The position numbers and the translations under genes were made by a program. The notes below the pieces were generated by a model. The model did not search any database. It was not told where the DNA came from and saw nothing but the letters and a program-made list of their open reading frames with translations. From Xenorhabdus koppenhoeferi (GTDB taxonomy: Bacteria; Pseudomonadota; Gammaproteobacteria; Enterobacterales; Enterobacteriaceae): DNA of 64,000 bases. The stretch lies in assembly GCF_900116635.1 (NCBI RefSeq), contig NZ_FPBJ01000007.1:1-64000 (forward strand). Direction: 5' to 3'. Within the stretch, counting starts at the first letter, position 1. Each line of letters begins with the position of its first letter. Below, piece after piece: positions 1 through 9,361 of the stretch.

Positions 1-111
1 TAGGCCATAGCGCATTTTCCTTTGGCGAGAAAGATGCCTACTATAGCAACTGACCGCCTTTCTTAGAAATTGCACTTATTAGGCGAATCCAAGAAAGTCT
101 ATGACGCAGGT

Positions 112-324
112 ATGACACTAGCAGTAGAGAAGAACGCCGAGGCCATCATAGAAAAAGCAGAGAAGGTTTACCGAGTCGCAGCGGGTATTCATGTGAAAGA
201 GGCATTCATTGACACAGCGAAGATAAACCAAGCTCAGGCTGACCACATCCGCCAGATAGTCCGCGAAGAGATACATCAGTTCGTTAATCGCGAAAGTCGA
301 TGCGGCGGACTGTTTTCGAAATAA
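112..324 (+). CDS. Small phage protein of unknown function
   Basis: The frame is open from a TTG at 70, just after an in-frame stop at 64-66, and the first ATG is at 112, giving about 70 residues. No convincing Shine-Dalgarno separates the two starts. The product is charged and helical, rich in Ala, Glu, Ile and Lys, with no signal peptide or membrane segment. It ends 9 bases before the small terminase gene and is co-directional with it, so it is probably the last gene of the phage module lying left of the window. I do not recognise the family. Confidence 0.45.
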   Translation: MTLAVEKNAEAIIEKAEKVYRVAAGIHVKEAFIDTAKINQAQADHIRQIVREEIHQFVNRESRCGGLFSK

Positions 325-333
325 GGAAATAAA

Positions 334-894
334 ATGGCACTCACCGACAAACAAGAGATGTTTTGTCGCGAGTACCTCGTTGATTTGAACGCCACACAAG
401 CGGCCATTCGTGCGGGGTACAGCGAAAGGACTGCTAACCGCACTGCGTCTGAAAACCTGTCAAAACCTGACATCCAATCACGCATTGCTGAACTTAAAGC
501 CGATCGCAATGAAGAGGTAGGTATCAATGCCGCGTATGTATTGAAACGGTTGGTTGAAATTGACCAGATGGACGTGCTCGACATTCTCGCTGATGGTGGC
601 GAACTGAAACCCGTAAAAGACTGGCCTAAAGTCTGGCGTACCACGCTATCCGGTCTGGAAGTGGTTGAGACGGGATCACAAGATGCCGCCGCGTTACTCA
701 AGAAAATCAAGTGGCCGGATAAAGTGAAAAATCTAGAGCTGTTAGGCAAGCACATCAGCGTTCAGGCGTTTAAAGAACAAATTGATCAAAAGGTGGTGGC
801 TACACATAACATCATGCCAGTTCCTACTTGTGACAATGTTGATGACTGGGAAAAAACAGCACAGAAGCAGCAAGGTGAGGTATTAGGTGGATGA
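334..894 (+). CDS. Phage terminase small subunit
   Basis: This 186-residue protein is the likely DNA-recognition subunit of the packaging motor: it binds the phage pac or cos site and hands the concatemer to the large subunit. The N-terminus matches the Terminase_2 pattern (LTDKQEMFCREYLVD, then NATQAAIRAGYS and an ELKADR tail), which is a helix-turn-helix DNA-binding region at about residues 3-60. The ATG at 334 has a clear AAGGAAAT upstream. The stop overlaps the start of the large subunit gene in an ATGA arrangement, so the two are translationally coupled. The position immediately before the large terminase supports the call. Confidence 0.9.
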   Translation: MALTDKQEMFCREYLVDLNATQAAIRAGYSERTANRTASENLSKPDIQSRIAELKADRNEEVGINAAYVLKRLVEIDQMDVLDILADGGELKPVKDWPKVWRTTLSGLEVVETGSQDAAALLKKIKWPDKVKNLELLGKHISVQAFKEQIDQKVVATHNIMPVPTCDNVDDWEKTAQKQQGEVLGG

Positions 895-2462
895 ATTACA
901 ATGTGGTTTGGAAGCCGCTTACTGGCTCACAATCGTTATCATTAAGTTGCCCCTGCAATGAAATTCTGTATGAAGGGACACGAGGACCCGGCAAAACAGC
1001 AGCACAACTAGCCCGATTTCGACGCAATGTCGGGGTTGGTTACGGTTCATTCTGGCGTGGGGTGATATTCGATACTGAATATAAAAACCTTGCGGATATC
1101 ATTACCCAGTCAAAGCGCATGTATCGCCTGTTTAAAGATGGCGCTCGCTTTCTGGCATCAGCATCTGAATTACGCTGGGTGTGGCCGACGGGTGAAGAGT
1201 TGTTATTTCGGTTCGGCAAGGAAGCGGATGATTATTGGGATTATCACGGGCAGGAGTTCCCGTTCATTGGATTTAACGAATTAACCAAACAGAAGTCGCC
1301 TGATTTTTATGAAGTCATGTTCTCTTGTCGGCGTTCGTCATTCAGGCCGGAGGATTACCCGCGTGAAGATGGTACGTTGTTAAGGTCCATCCCGTTAGAA
1401 ACATTTAGTACAACTAACCCCTTCGGCATTGGTCATACATGGGTTAAGAAACGGTTTATTGAACCCGCACCGCGCGGAACGGTTATCCGTGAGACTCAGG
1501 CGGTATTTAACCCTCAGACAGAACGAGAAGAAGACATCACCCTGACCCGTGTTGCTATTCATGGCTCGTTCAAAGAGAACCCTTATCTTGACCCGCAATA
1601 CATTGCCACATTAATGAACATTAAGGACCCGAACAGAAGAAAGGCATGGGTTGAGGGTTCGTGGGATGTTACCAGCGGTGGTCGCTTCGACCATCTTTGG
1701 AATGCGAATCATCACGTTATTAAACCATTCAAAATACCGGATAGCTGGACAGTTGACCGCTCTCATGACTGGGGTGAATCAAAACCGTTCGCTAATCTGT
1801 GGTGGGCTGAGTCAGACGGCACAGAAGCCACATTATCAGATGGCCGCAAATTCTGTCCGCCCGCGGGAACGTTGATTCTCATTGGTGAATGGTACGGCTG
1901 TCCGCCTGATGAGTTGAATAAAGGGCTGAATATGTCCTCTACCAATGTAGCAAAAGGGGTGAGGTGGATTGACAGCAGACTCACTGGCGAGGATGTTGCA
2001 GAACCTGACGAGATTAAACAGGGCGGCAAGACACAGGGTCAGTTAAATATTATGCCCGGTATCTGCAAAAAAGTGATTACTGGCCCCGCTGACAGTTCCA
2101 TTTTTAACACAGGCGATAACGAAGACTCAATTGCACAGAAAATGCAAAAGCAGGGTGTGACATGGCTGGAGGCTAACAAAAAGCCCGGCTCCCGTATCAA
2201 TGGTGCATCAATCTTTGCGGATATGCTGGAGGCCGTCATTGAGGGTAAACAGTCAGAATCAGGCCTGCCGGAAAAACCCGCTTTCTATGTGTTTGATTAT
2301 TGCCGGGGCTGGATTAGTCGTATTCCTGTATTAGTGCGCGATAGCAAAAATCCTGATGATGTTGACACTGAGCAGGAAGATCATGATTGGGATGCAACAC
2401 GATATCGTATCTTGCATAAACCTCTGCGCTTCGCAAAAGAACTCAATTTCAACTGGAACTGA
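891..2462 (+). CDS. Phage terminase large subunit
   Basis: This 523-residue ATPase-nuclease translocates phage DNA into the prohead and cuts it. The Walker A motif is GTRGPGKT near residue 29, a hydrophobic Walker B-like strand ending FIGFNEL lies near residue 130, and the C-terminal half carries the RNase H-fold nuclease, with an acidic motif in DRSHDWGE near residue 292. Length fits the usual 450-600 residues. It overlaps the small subunit gene by 4 bases and the portal gene follows directly, the standard head-module order. I see no truncation. Confidence 0.93.
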   Translation: MNYNVVWKPLTGSQSLSLSCPCNEILYEGTRGPGKTAAQLARFRRNVGVGYGSFWRGVIFDTEYKNLADIITQSKRMYRLFKDGARFLASASELRWVWPTGEELLFRFGKEADDYWDYHGQEFPFIGFNELTKQKSPDFYEVMFSCRRSSFRPEDYPREDGTLLRSIPLETFSTTNPFGIGHTWVKKRFIEPAPRGTVIRETQAVFNPQTEREEDITLTRVAIHGSFKENPYLDPQYIATLMNIKDPNRRKAWVEGSWDVTSGGRFDHLWNANHHVIKPFKIPDSWTVDRSHDWGESKPFANLWWAESDGTEATLSDGRKFCPPAGTLILIGEWYGCPPDELNKGLNMSSTNVAKGVRWIDSRLTGEDVAEPDEIKQGGKTQGQLNIMPGICKKVITGPADSSIFNTGDNEDSIAQKMQKQGVTWLEANKKPGSRINGASIFADMLEAVIEGKQSESGLPEKPAFYVFDYCRGWISRIPVLVRDSKNPDDVDTEQEDHDWDATRYRILHKPLRFAKELNFNWN

Positions 2463-2463
2463 C

Positions 2464-3840
2464 ATGAATACAAACGTTGATTACAGACATCCGGCATACA
2501 CCGAATTTTTGCCAGAATGGAACATGATCGGTGATTGTGTTGATGGCGAGCGGGTGGTTAAGAGCCGGAAAGAAAAATATTTGCCACATCCGGCAGATAA
2601 AAAAAACAGGGATGATCCACATAATGAACGTTACAAGCGATATCTTCTCCGTGCCTCGTTTATTAACGCGACGGGGCGTACGTTGAGTGGGTTACTGGGG
2701 ATTGCATTTAATAAACCCGTCAAAATCAATATCTCAGGCGGTGTTGAATATCTGGAAACTGATATTGATGGTGAAGGGCAGCCCCTGACGCAAATGATAC
2801 GCGATTCGTTGTCTCAGGTATTGCAGCGTGGGCGAGCAGGTCTGTTAAGTGATTTTTCAGGCTCAGGTATTCAGTCAGAGGCTGAAAAAGGTCGTCCCTA
2901 TATCCGGTTGTTTACAGCAAAGGAAATTATTAACTGGCGGGTGACAAAGGGGAAAACTTCGCTGGTTGTGATGCATTACAAAGAGCCGAGAGACTCAGAT
3001 GATTTTGATTTGCAACTGATTGATCGCTGGATTGAGTTGCGGCTCATTGATGGCAGGGCATATTCACGACATTGGTATCAGGACAGCAATTTAATAGCTG
3101 GCGATTGGGTTGAACTGAAAGATGCTGTAGGACAGCCATTACCTGAGCTGCCGTGGTCATGGATAGGTTCGATGAACAATGATCATACACCTGATGCACC
3201 GCCACTGGCGGATATTGCCTATGTGAATATTAAGCATTATCAGGCCGAAGCTGATATCGCGGAATCAGCGCACACAGTGGGACAACCAATGGTCGCCTTA
3301 ACGGGGCTGACTGAAACATGGGCAGATAAATATTTCTCTGATGGTTTTACGGTGGGATCTCGTAACGGGGTGTTACTTCCCCAGAATGCCGATATGAAGT
3401 TCGCTCAACCGGAAGAACGGAATATACAGATAACTGTCGCTGAACGCCGTGAAAAACAAATGGCAATGTTGGGGGCTAAGCTGGTGGAGCGCGGCACATC
3501 AGCACGGACGGCTACGCAGGCACAGAACGAGGCGCAGACAGATAATTCTATTTTGTCGCTATGTGCCGGAAACGTGGAGCAGGCATTTAACCGCGCACTC
3601 CAGTTCTGCATCCAGTTTGCGGGTTCGGGTGAGGCCACAATAGAGCTGAACAAACTCTATGACATTGCACAACTTGATTCTGCGTCTATTTCGGTTCTGT
3701 TATCCGCTGTCCAATCGGGTGAGATGCGTAAAGTCGATTTCATTCGGTATTTGCAAAGCATCAATATTGTTCCTCAAGATGAGCGACCAGAGGACATTGA
3801 AGATCAGTTAAGAAACAAAGAACCTGAAATGCTGGAGTGA
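2464..3840 (+). CDS. Phage portal protein (DUF4055 type)
   Basis: The frame is open from 2356, but the ATG at 2464, one base after the terminase stop, is the better start because the longer version would overlap the terminase C-terminus in another frame. The 458-residue product opens with HPAYTEFLPEW and RYLLRASFINATGRTL, which I associate with the DUF4055 family of phage portals. Portal rings form the DNA channel at one capsid vertex and dock the terminase. Position between the large terminase and the MuF-like gene supports the call. The extreme C-terminus is acidic and not conserved-looking. Confidence 0.82.
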   Translation: MNTNVDYRHPAYTEFLPEWNMIGDCVDGERVVKSRKEKYLPHPADKKNRDDPHNERYKRYLLRASFINATGRTLSGLLGIAFNKPVKINISGGVEYLETDIDGEGQPLTQMIRDSLSQVLQRGRAGLLSDFSGSGIQSEAEKGRPYIRLFTAKEIINWRVTKGKTSLVVMHYKEPRDSDDFDLQLIDRWIELRLIDGRAYSRHWYQDSNLIAGDWVELKDAVGQPLPELPWSWIGSMNNDHTPDAPPLADIAYVNIKHYQAEADIAESAHTVGQPMVALTGLTETWADKYFSDGFTVGSRNGVLLPQNADMKFAQPEERNIQITVAERREKQMAMLGAKLVERGTSARTATQAQNEAQTDNSILSLCAGNVEQAFNRALQFCIQFAGSGEATIELNKLYDIAQLDSASISVLLSAVQSGEMRKVDFIRYLQSINIVPQDERPEDIEDQLRNKEPEMLE

Positions 3841-3843
3841 TAA

Positions 3844-4965
3844 ATGAAATCCATCAATGAAATAATAATGGATGAGTTGATTGCTCACGCCTTATTTTCC
3901 GGCCGGTATGGCGCAGGAGTTGCCCGTAAAATGGTGAAGGCGCTGAATGCATTTGATGCTGAACTCACAGCCTCCTTAATTGTCGCGCTGGATGATGCCA
4001 GCATTGATACTGACAGTTTCACAGCGAGGCGTTTAGAGTCATTGCTTTATAGCGCCAAAATGATAAACAAAAATGCGGTTGAAAGTGCATTTTCTGTGTT
4101 GTCCCGTGAAATGTTAGAGCATGCCCGCTATGAGATTGGCTACTATCCGTCGCTATTTGACTCCCTATTGCCTGATGTCATTCTAAGACAATACCCGCTG
4201 GTGGGTGTTACAGAAGAAATGTTGTATTCATCGGTGATGGCGCGTCCGTTTCAAGGGAAATTATTAGCCGAATGGGCTGACGGTCTGGAAAAAGACCGTA
4301 TGGCTCGTATTAGTAATACGGTTCGCAATGGTTACCTGAACGGTGACAGTGCGGTTGAGATTGGTCGAAAGATTAGAGGTCATGCCAATCAAGGGCATAA
4401 AGACGGCGCTTTGCAAATGAGTCGGGCTAATGCGACCACTATCGCTAAAACAGCAGTCAGTCATTTACAAGCAGTAGCGAGAGATCAATTCGCAGAAGCC
4501 AATAAAGATATCCTTGATTGTAAGCGCTGGGTGTCAACGCTGGATAACAAAACGTCCAATGACTGCATTATCCGTGATGGGCTTAAGTACACTCTGAGCG
4601 GCAAACCTATTGGCCACAAAGTCCCTTACCTGCAAGGCCCCGGTAAAATTCATTTTAATTGTCGCTCAATGGAAACGCTGGTGGTGAGATCGTGGCAAGA
4701 ACTCGGTATTGATGCGGATGAAATGGGTGAAGGCACACGGGCATCTATGGATGGTCAGGTGCCAGAGAATACAACATTCATTGAATGGATACAGAGACAA
4801 TCAGAGTGGAGACAGAAGCAAGTGTTTGGCGAAACGCGTTTCCGGCTGATGAAAGAAGGTGGCATGCACCCTTCGCAATTCTACACAGATAAAGGTGAGT
4901 TTATTTCACTGGATAAACTCAAGCAGATTGACGAACAAGTATTCAGAGAGGCTGGTTATGAATAA
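3844..4965 (+). CDS. Phage head morphogenesis (MuF/SPP1 gp7-like) minor head protein
   Basis: This 373-residue protein starts 3 bases after the portal stop. Residues about 210-280 contain the typical minor-head motif: a segment KRWVSTLDNKTSNDC followed by HFNCRS, the Cys/His pattern of the SPP1 gp7/Mu gpF family. Members bind the portal or capsid interior and are needed for proper head assembly or DNA delivery. The gene closes the first translational unit of the head operon; a hairpin with a T-run follows at 4985-5008. Confidence 0.82.
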   Translation: MKSINEIIMDELIAHALFSGRYGAGVARKMVKALNAFDAELTASLIVALDDASIDTDSFTARRLESLLYSAKMINKNAVESAFSVLSREMLEHARYEIGYYPSLFDSLLPDVILRQYPLVGVTEEMLYSSVMARPFQGKLLAEWADGLEKDRMARISNTVRNGYLNGDSAVEIGRKIRGHANQGHKDGALQMSRANATTIAKTAVSHLQAVARDQFAEANKDILDCKRWVSTLDNKTSNDCIIRDGLKYTLSGKPIGHKVPYLQGPGKIHFNCRSMETLVVRSWQELGIDADEMGEGTRASMDGQVPENTTFIEWIQRQSEWRQKQVFGETRFRLMKEGGMHPSQFYTDKGEFISLDKLKQIDEQVFREAGYE

Positions 4966-4984
4966 TCGGCTCATACAATTCACA

Positions 4985-5008
4985 AGGTCGCTGAGGCGGC
5001 CTTTTTTA
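4985..5008 (+). terminator. Rho-independent terminator after MuF-like gene
   Basis: A GC-rich stem (AGGTCGC pairing with GCGGCCT through one G-U) is followed by six T. A second hairpin, GCAGTC/GACTGC, lies at 5015-5029 just upstream of the scaffold gene. Inside a late operon these may attenuate rather than stop transcription. Confidence 0.6.
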
Positions 5009-5052
5009 TTGTCCGCAGTCGGTGACTGCACCATCAAAACCCGAGGTTTACG

Positions 5053-5760
5053 ATGTTTAAATTTGCATTAACGAAAGAAGAATTTGACGCACTGACTGAT
5101 GAACAGAAAGCCATGTACAAAGAAAACAACGGCAAGTATCAGTTGCAGATTGAAGGGATGCCAGAAATCCCTGATGTTTCCGGTCTGCAAAAGAAAGTGG
5201 ATGAATTGCTTTCTGAGAAGAAGTCAGAACAAGAGAAGCGCCGTCAAGCGGAAGAAGCAGCAAAAAAAGCCGCCGAAGAACAAGCTCGTAAAAACGGGGA
5301 TATTGAATCGCTGGAAAAAAGCTGGTCTGAAAAGCTCACTGCCCGTGAAAAAGAGCTGCTAACCCAACTCGAAGATAAAGACAGCAATCTGCGCACGCTG
5401 CTGGTGGATAACGTCGCTCAGTCTCTGGCAACCAAATTAGCTGGCGATAGCGCACAGTTGCTCATGCCTCATATCAAATCACGGCTAATCGTTGAAGAAG
5501 GCAAGACGCGCGTCATAGATGCAGAAGGTAAGCCGTCAGCATTAACCATCGACGATTTGGAAAAAGAATTCCGTAGCAACAAGCTGTTTGCGCCGGTTGT
5601 TATCGGTAGCAAGGCGACAGGAACCGCCGGAGACGGTCAGTCACGCTCCATGGTCACCAGAAGCGGCGGTAAAACTTGGCACGATTATACGGAAGCAGAG
5701 CGCATCCGTTTATTTGATGAAGATCCCGAGGAATTTAAACGCCTCCAAAAAACTCAGTAA
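5053..5760 (+). CDS. Phage capsid scaffolding protein
   Basis: The product has 235 residues. After a short N-terminal segment, residues about 45-115 are a highly charged Lys/Glu/Ala coiled coil (EEAAKKAAEEQARK), and the C-terminus is basic and aromatic. This shape and the place directly before the major capsid gene are those of a scaffold, which shapes the procapsid and then leaves. No protease active site is evident, so this is probably a pure scaffold. The exact family is not recognised; the call rests on composition and context. Confidence 0.7.
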   Translation: MFKFALTKEEFDALTDEQKAMYKENNGKYQLQIEGMPEIPDVSGLQKKVDELLSEKKSEQEKRRQAEEAAKKAAEEQARKNGDIESLEKSWSEKLTAREKELLTQLEDKDSNLRTLLVDNVAQSLATKLAGDSAQLLMPHIKSRLIVEEGKTRVIDAEGKPSALTIDDLEKEFRSNKLFAPVVIGSKATGTAGDGQSRSMVTRSGGKTWHDYTEAERIRLFDEDPEEFKRLQKTQ

Positions 5761-5777
5761 TGTAAGGAAAAGATATA

Positions 5778-6782
5778 ATGGCAACAACCCGTTTATCCGA
5801 TATTTTTCGTGGTGATTATTATCAAGCAATCGCACCACAGAATAGCCCAGAAAAGACCGCCGTATTTGAGTCAGGCATTATCATTCGCCTGCCTCAGCTA
5901 GACACCATAGCATCTGATAGTCAGGGTACGGCAACGATTAACTACTGGAATGACTTAGACGCGAACGAAGCACCTAATGCGACCTCAGATGATCCTGACC
6001 AAATTGGTAAGGTAGGGAAAGCCTCTCAATCCAGCCTGAAATCTCGCGTATTGTTCCTGAATAAGGGCTATGGAGTTGCTGATTTGGCGGCAGAATTAGC
6101 AAACAGTGAACCGATGGCTCATATCCGTAACCGCTTTGGCACTTACTGGACTCGTCAGTGGCAGCGCTACCTGATCGGTACGGCGCGCGGGGTTATTGGC
6201 AGCAACATTGCGAAAAATGATAGCGACATGGTGATTCAAGGTGGAGATGAAATCTCGGCTAATAATCTGATTGACGCTGCATTTACCGCTGGTGACGCAG
6301 CTGACACATTCAGCGCTATTGGTGTCCACTCTGTGGTTATGAAACAGATGGCGACTAAGAACCTGATTGAAACCATCCGTGACTCAGAAGGTCGTATTAT
6401 CCTGCAAACCTATTTGGGCAAACCGCTTTTCATGGATGACAGCCTGAAATATGAAGATGGGCGTTATCTCACTGTCTTCTTTGGTGGTGGAGCATTTGGG
6501 TATGGTAGCGGGAACCCTCACACGCCAGTTGAGCTGGATCGCAAAGCATCAGGTGGTAACGGTGGGGGAGCTGAAGTGTTGTGGGAACGCAAGACTTTTA
6601 TCCTGCAACCAGCGGGATTTAGCTGGTTGGGAGAAGAAGACCCAAACAAAACGCCATCAACAACGGACATTGCCCAAGCGGGTAATTGGGTGCGGAAATT
6701 TGACCGAAAAAACGTACCGTTTGCCGCAGTGTTGAGCGGTAAGGCTGTCTCTGGCAGCAAAGGAACAAAGAGCGGCGAGTAA
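5778..6782 (+). CDS. Major capsid protein
   Basis: This 334-residue protein directly follows the scaffold, with an AAGGAAAA ribosome site about 8 bases before the ATG. Its opening (LSDIFRGDYYQAIAPQNSPEKTA) and the later LNKGYGVADLAAELA and FGTYWTRQWQRYLIG segments resemble HK97-fold coat proteins of siphophages carrying DUF4055-type portals. It would form the icosahedral shell. Length is ordinary for the family, and there is no long N-terminal delta domain, in agreement with a separate scaffold gene. A small hairpin follows at 6788-6804. Confidence 0.82.
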   Translation: MATTRLSDIFRGDYYQAIAPQNSPEKTAVFESGIIIRLPQLDTIASDSQGTATINYWNDLDANEAPNATSDDPDQIGKVGKASQSSLKSRVLFLNKGYGVADLAAELANSEPMAHIRNRFGTYWTRQWQRYLIGTARGVIGSNIAKNDSDMVIQGGDEISANNLIDAAFTAGDAADTFSAIGVHSVVMKQMATKNLIETIRDSEGRIILQTYLGKPLFMDDSLKYEDGRYLTVFFGGGAFGYGSGNPHTPVELDRKASGGNGGGAEVLWERKTFILQPAGFSWLGEEDPNKTPSTTDIAQAGNWVRKFDRKNVPFAAVLSGKAVSGSKGTKSGE

Positions 6783-6787
6783 TCAAT

Positions 6788-6808
6788 AGGGGCTTTATGC
6801 CCCTTTAC
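6788..6808 (+). terminator. Hairpin after major capsid gene
   Basis: AGGGGC and GCCCCT form a 6-bp stem with a TTTAT loop, followed by a T-rich tail. It is placed to set the 3' end of abundant capsid mRNA. Confidence 0.5.
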
Positions 6809-6821
6809 TTTCGAGGTGAGC

Positions 6822-7298
6822 ATGATTGATTCAGATAAAAACTCGCCAGCGTTCAATAGTTACGCCAATGTGGATGACTTAAAACAATTTGCCATGCAAC
6901 GAGGTTATTCACTGCCTGATGATAGTGTTCTGCCGCATCTCTTGTTTCAGGCGATGGACTATCTCTCTACGAAGCGATGGAAAGGGAGTAAGGCTAACAA
7001 AAATCAACCGTTGGCATTTCCGCGCAAGGGAATTTATGTCGATGGCGGACAAGTGCCGGATGATGTGATCCCTACGCAGTTAATTAATGCCCAATGCCGG
7101 CTGGCTGTTGATTCGTTGGAGTACGATTTAACCCCTACGATTGGTGGTGAAGTGTTATCTGAGGCGGTTAGTGGTGCTGTGTCGGTAACGTATGCGGAAG
7201 GGACTAATTCAGGCTCACCGAATCTCCCTTGGTTTAACGCTATGCTGCGTGAATTTCTATCCGGTAGTGGGATGACATTTAAAGTATTCAGGGGTTGA
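6822..7298 (+). CDS. DnaT-like protein, probable head-tail connector
   Basis: A GTG at 6816 is in frame, but the ATG at 6822 sits at correct spacing from CGAGGTGAG, so it is the preferred start (158 residues). The sequence has the pattern of phage proteins labelled DnaT-like ssDNA-binding (SYANVDDLKQFAMQRG, DYLSTKRWKGS, FPRKGIYVDG). That label comes from weak similarity to the primosome protein. The position right after the major capsid gene argues for an HK97 gp6-like adaptor that seals the portal ring. I infer a structural role. Confidence 0.7.
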   Translation: MIDSDKNSPAFNSYANVDDLKQFAMQRGYSLPDDSVLPHLLFQAMDYLSTKRWKGSKANKNQPLAFPRKGIYVDGGQVPDDVIPTQLINAQCRLAVDSLEYDLTPTIGGEVLSEAVSGAVSVTYAEGTNSGSPNLPWFNAMLREFLSGSGMTFKVFRG

Positions 7299-7299
7299 T

Positions 7300-7653
7300 A
7301 TGGCAACTTTCTATCCCAGAATGCAGAAAACGGCTGAACGGCTACTGAAAAAGTATGGCGCTCAATTTCAGGTAAAACGGTCGGGGCGACATTGGGTTGA
7401 TGACGAGGGCAGGGAACATCACGAACTGGAGAACCGGTTTAATACTGTCGGTGTAAAGACCAGATATAACCCTAATGAAATTGATGGCTCTTTGGTGTTA
7501 TCTACGGATATCAAGATGGTTTTTTCTCCAAATGCGCAGATAGCTAAGGGGGATTTGGTGCTGGTGGATGAAGTCTGGCTGAGGGTCATTGAACCTAATC
7601 CCGTCAAGCCCGCTGATGTCGTTCTGTGCTATCAATCTCAGTTGAGGGCGTGA
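7300..7653 (+). CDS. Phage head-tail joining protein
   Basis: The 117-residue product starts one base after the preceding stop. It begins with a helix (YPRMQKTAERLLKKYGAQF) followed by beta-rich sequence (GDLVLVDEVWLRVIEPNPV), typical of head-closure or stopper proteins. Its slot between a gp6-like adaptor and a gp10-like tail protein is that of a head-tail joining protein. Family membership is inferred from order and shape. Confidence 0.65.
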   Translation: MATFYPRMQKTAERLLKKYGAQFQVKRSGRHWVDDEGREHHELENRFNTVGVKTRYNPNEIDGSLVLSTDIKMVFSPNAQIAKGDLVLVDEVWLRVIEPNPVKPADVVLCYQSQLRA

Positions 7654-7654
7654 T

Positions 7655-8212
7655 ATGGCAGATCCGTTTATGACCTCCATTGATGCATTTGTGAATAAAT
7701 CCAAAGGCAATATTGAAGCGGCATCAAGAGGGGTATTTATTAAAATATTGTCACGACTGATTATCATGTCTCCTGTGGGTAATCCTGAACTATGGAAAAC
7801 TAACCAAACGGCGAGAGAATACAATCAAGCAGTTCATGACTGGAACGAGCAGCAACCCAAAAAGTGCCAGTTAAAAAAACGTGTCCGTTCACGCGACTCT
7901 ATGGAAATCAAATCCCCACCGGGGTACACAGGTGGTCGGTTCCGTGGTAACTGGCAGGTGACATTTGATGAGATCCCTACAGAAGAAACCGGACGCATTG
8001 ATAAAAGCGGTAATATGACCAAGGCCGTGGGTGATTTGATGATTGGACAGTTTAAGGTTGGGGTGAAAGCGGTCTATTTCTCAAACGTAGTGCCTTATGC
8101 CTACCCCCTTGAAATGGGGCATTCAACACAAGCCCCCAATGGTATGATTGCGGTAACCGCACAGGAGTTTCAGAAATTCTTTAGTGATGCGGCTATAGAG
8201 ACAAAATCATGA
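7655..8212 (+). CDS. HK97 gp10-like tail completion protein
   Basis: The product has 185 residues and starts one base after the previous stop. The sequence contains SPVGNPELWK, a GYTGGRFRGNWQ motif, and VPYAYPLEMGHSTQAPNGM, all characteristic of HK97 gp10/minor tail proteins that complete the tail end joining the head. The stop overlaps the next start (ATGA at 8209), showing coupling. Confidence 0.8.
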   Translation: MADPFMTSIDAFVNKSKGNIEAASRGVFIKILSRLIIMSPVGNPELWKTNQTAREYNQAVHDWNEQQPKKCQLKKRVRSRDSMEIKSPPGYTGGRFRGNWQVTFDEIPTEETGRIDKSGNMTKAVGDLMIGQFKVGVKAVYFSNVVPYAYPLEMGHSTQAPNGMIAVTAQEFQKFFSDAAIETKS

Positions 8213-8610
8213 ACCAGTCAATGATAAATGGCGCTATTCGGGTACTAATAGCCGGAATAGCCAAACAGGAAAGTCTTAATGTCGCGTGGCCCAATATGCC
8301 GTTTGATGATATCAACGATCCTTATCTTCAACTGCATATTATGCCCGCAGCAACGCAAAACATCGGATTGTCGTTAGATATGCCCGTCTTCCGTGGTGTG
8401 ATTCAGGTAAATATTGTGGGCAAATCTGGATCGGGTGACTCAACTTTGACGGGTATTGCTGACCGAGTAACTGAATCCCTACAGAACGGCTTGTCATTAA
8501 CCGACAATTTATATCTCAACGATGAGCCGAATATCTTTCCTGCCATACAGGATGGTGCAAATTACACCATTCCCATACGAACATCCTATCAATGTAACGC
8601 AATTCGATAA
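8209..8610 (+). CDS. Tail terminator (gpU-like) protein
   Basis: This 133-residue protein overlaps the gp10-like gene by 4 bases. It has the order helix (ALIRVLIAGI-like), WPNMPFDD, then beta strands (FRGVIQVNIVG) and a C-terminal TIPIRTSYQC strand, typical of phage tail terminator-like proteins (DUF4128/gpU class). These cap the tail tube at the head-proximal end. A strong terminator-like hairpin follows at 8614-8635. Confidence 0.72.
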   Translation: MNQSMINGAIRVLIAGIAKQESLNVAWPNMPFDDINDPYLQLHIMPAATQNIGLSLDMPVFRGVIQVNIVGKSGSGDSTLTGIADRVTESLQNGLSLTDNLYLNDEPNIFPAIQDGANYTIPIRTSYQCNAIR

Positions 8611-8613
8611 TAC

Positions 8614-8635
8614 AGCCGCAATCGCGGCTTTTTTT
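8614..8635 (+). terminator. Rho-independent terminator before tail tube gene
   Basis: AGCCGC and GCGGCT make a perfect 6-bp stem with loop AATC, followed by seven T in eight positions. Confidence 0.7.
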
Positions 8636-8657
8636 ACGCATATATAAAGAGGTTATG

Positions 8658-9314
8658 ATGGCCTATAACATTCCCAATGGTTCCCGTGTTTATCTTGCCA
8701 GCAAATACGGGGATGAAGTGAAATTCTCCGCGGCATCTAACGCAGAAGAGGTGGTGCTGACGGTTGAGTCGGTTGCTGGCATTACTAAAGGTGACATCGT
8801 TCATGTCAGTTCTGGCTGGAAAAAGGCCTCAGGTGCTTACCGTGTCAAAACGGCCACTGATAAAAGCATCACGCTTGAGGGGCTGAACACCTCAGATAAA
8901 AATACCTTTCCTGTTGGTGGTGGGGCGGGTTCATTGAAAAAAGTACTGACATGGGAAGTCATGCCGCAGGTGATGACACTTTCAACTGAGGGCGGCGAGC
9001 AGCAAACGCAAGAAGTTCAGTTCCTGGAAGATGAGCAGGCAGAAACCATCGACACCTATAAAAACGGTGTGGTTCAGGTCTATACCTTTGCTCATGATGC
9101 CAAACTGCCTATTCGTAAGCTGCTTATGTTGCTGGATGACAGTAAACAGATTACTGCCATCCGCTTTTTCAACAAACGCGCGGCAGAAGATCGCTATTAC
9201 ACGGCTTCCGTGTCGTTCCAGCGTGTCCCCAATACTGCCATGAACGAGTTGGAAAACGTCACCGCACGTTTCTCTCTCAAATCTGAAATGCAGATTTACA
9301 CCAACGCAGAATAA
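8658..9314 (+). CDS. Major tail tube protein
   Basis: Two adjacent ATGs lie at 8655 and 8658; AGAGG at 8648-8652 favours the second (218 residues). The protein starts AYNIPNGSRVYLASKYG, has a central Ig-like or beta-rich stretch, and a ...EVMPQVMTLSTEGGEQQ segment, as in lambda gpV/tail-tube relatives of Proteobacterial prophages. Many copies stack to form the tail tube. It is bounded by hairpins on both sides, consistent with strong independent expression. Confidence 0.78.
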   Translation: MAYNIPNGSRVYLASKYGDEVKFSAASNAEEVVLTVESVAGITKGDIVHVSSGWKKASGAYRVKTATDKSITLEGLNTSDKNTFPVGGGAGSLKKVLTWEVMPQVMTLSTEGGEQQTQEVQFLEDEQAETIDTYKNGVVQVYTFAHDAKLPIRKLLMLLDDSKQITAIRFFNKRAAEDRYYTASVSFQRVPNTAMNELENVTARFSLKSEMQIYTNAE

Positions 9315-9329
9315 CCCAATAACGCAATC

Positions 9330-9348
9330 GCCCCTTTTGGGGCTTTTT
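9330..9348 (+). terminator. Terminator after tail tube gene
   Basis: GCCCC and GGGGC pair across a short T loop and are followed by TTTTTGAGG. It separates the highly expressed tube gene from the chaperone genes. Confidence 0.6.
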
Positions 9349-9361
9349 GAGGATTTTTTAG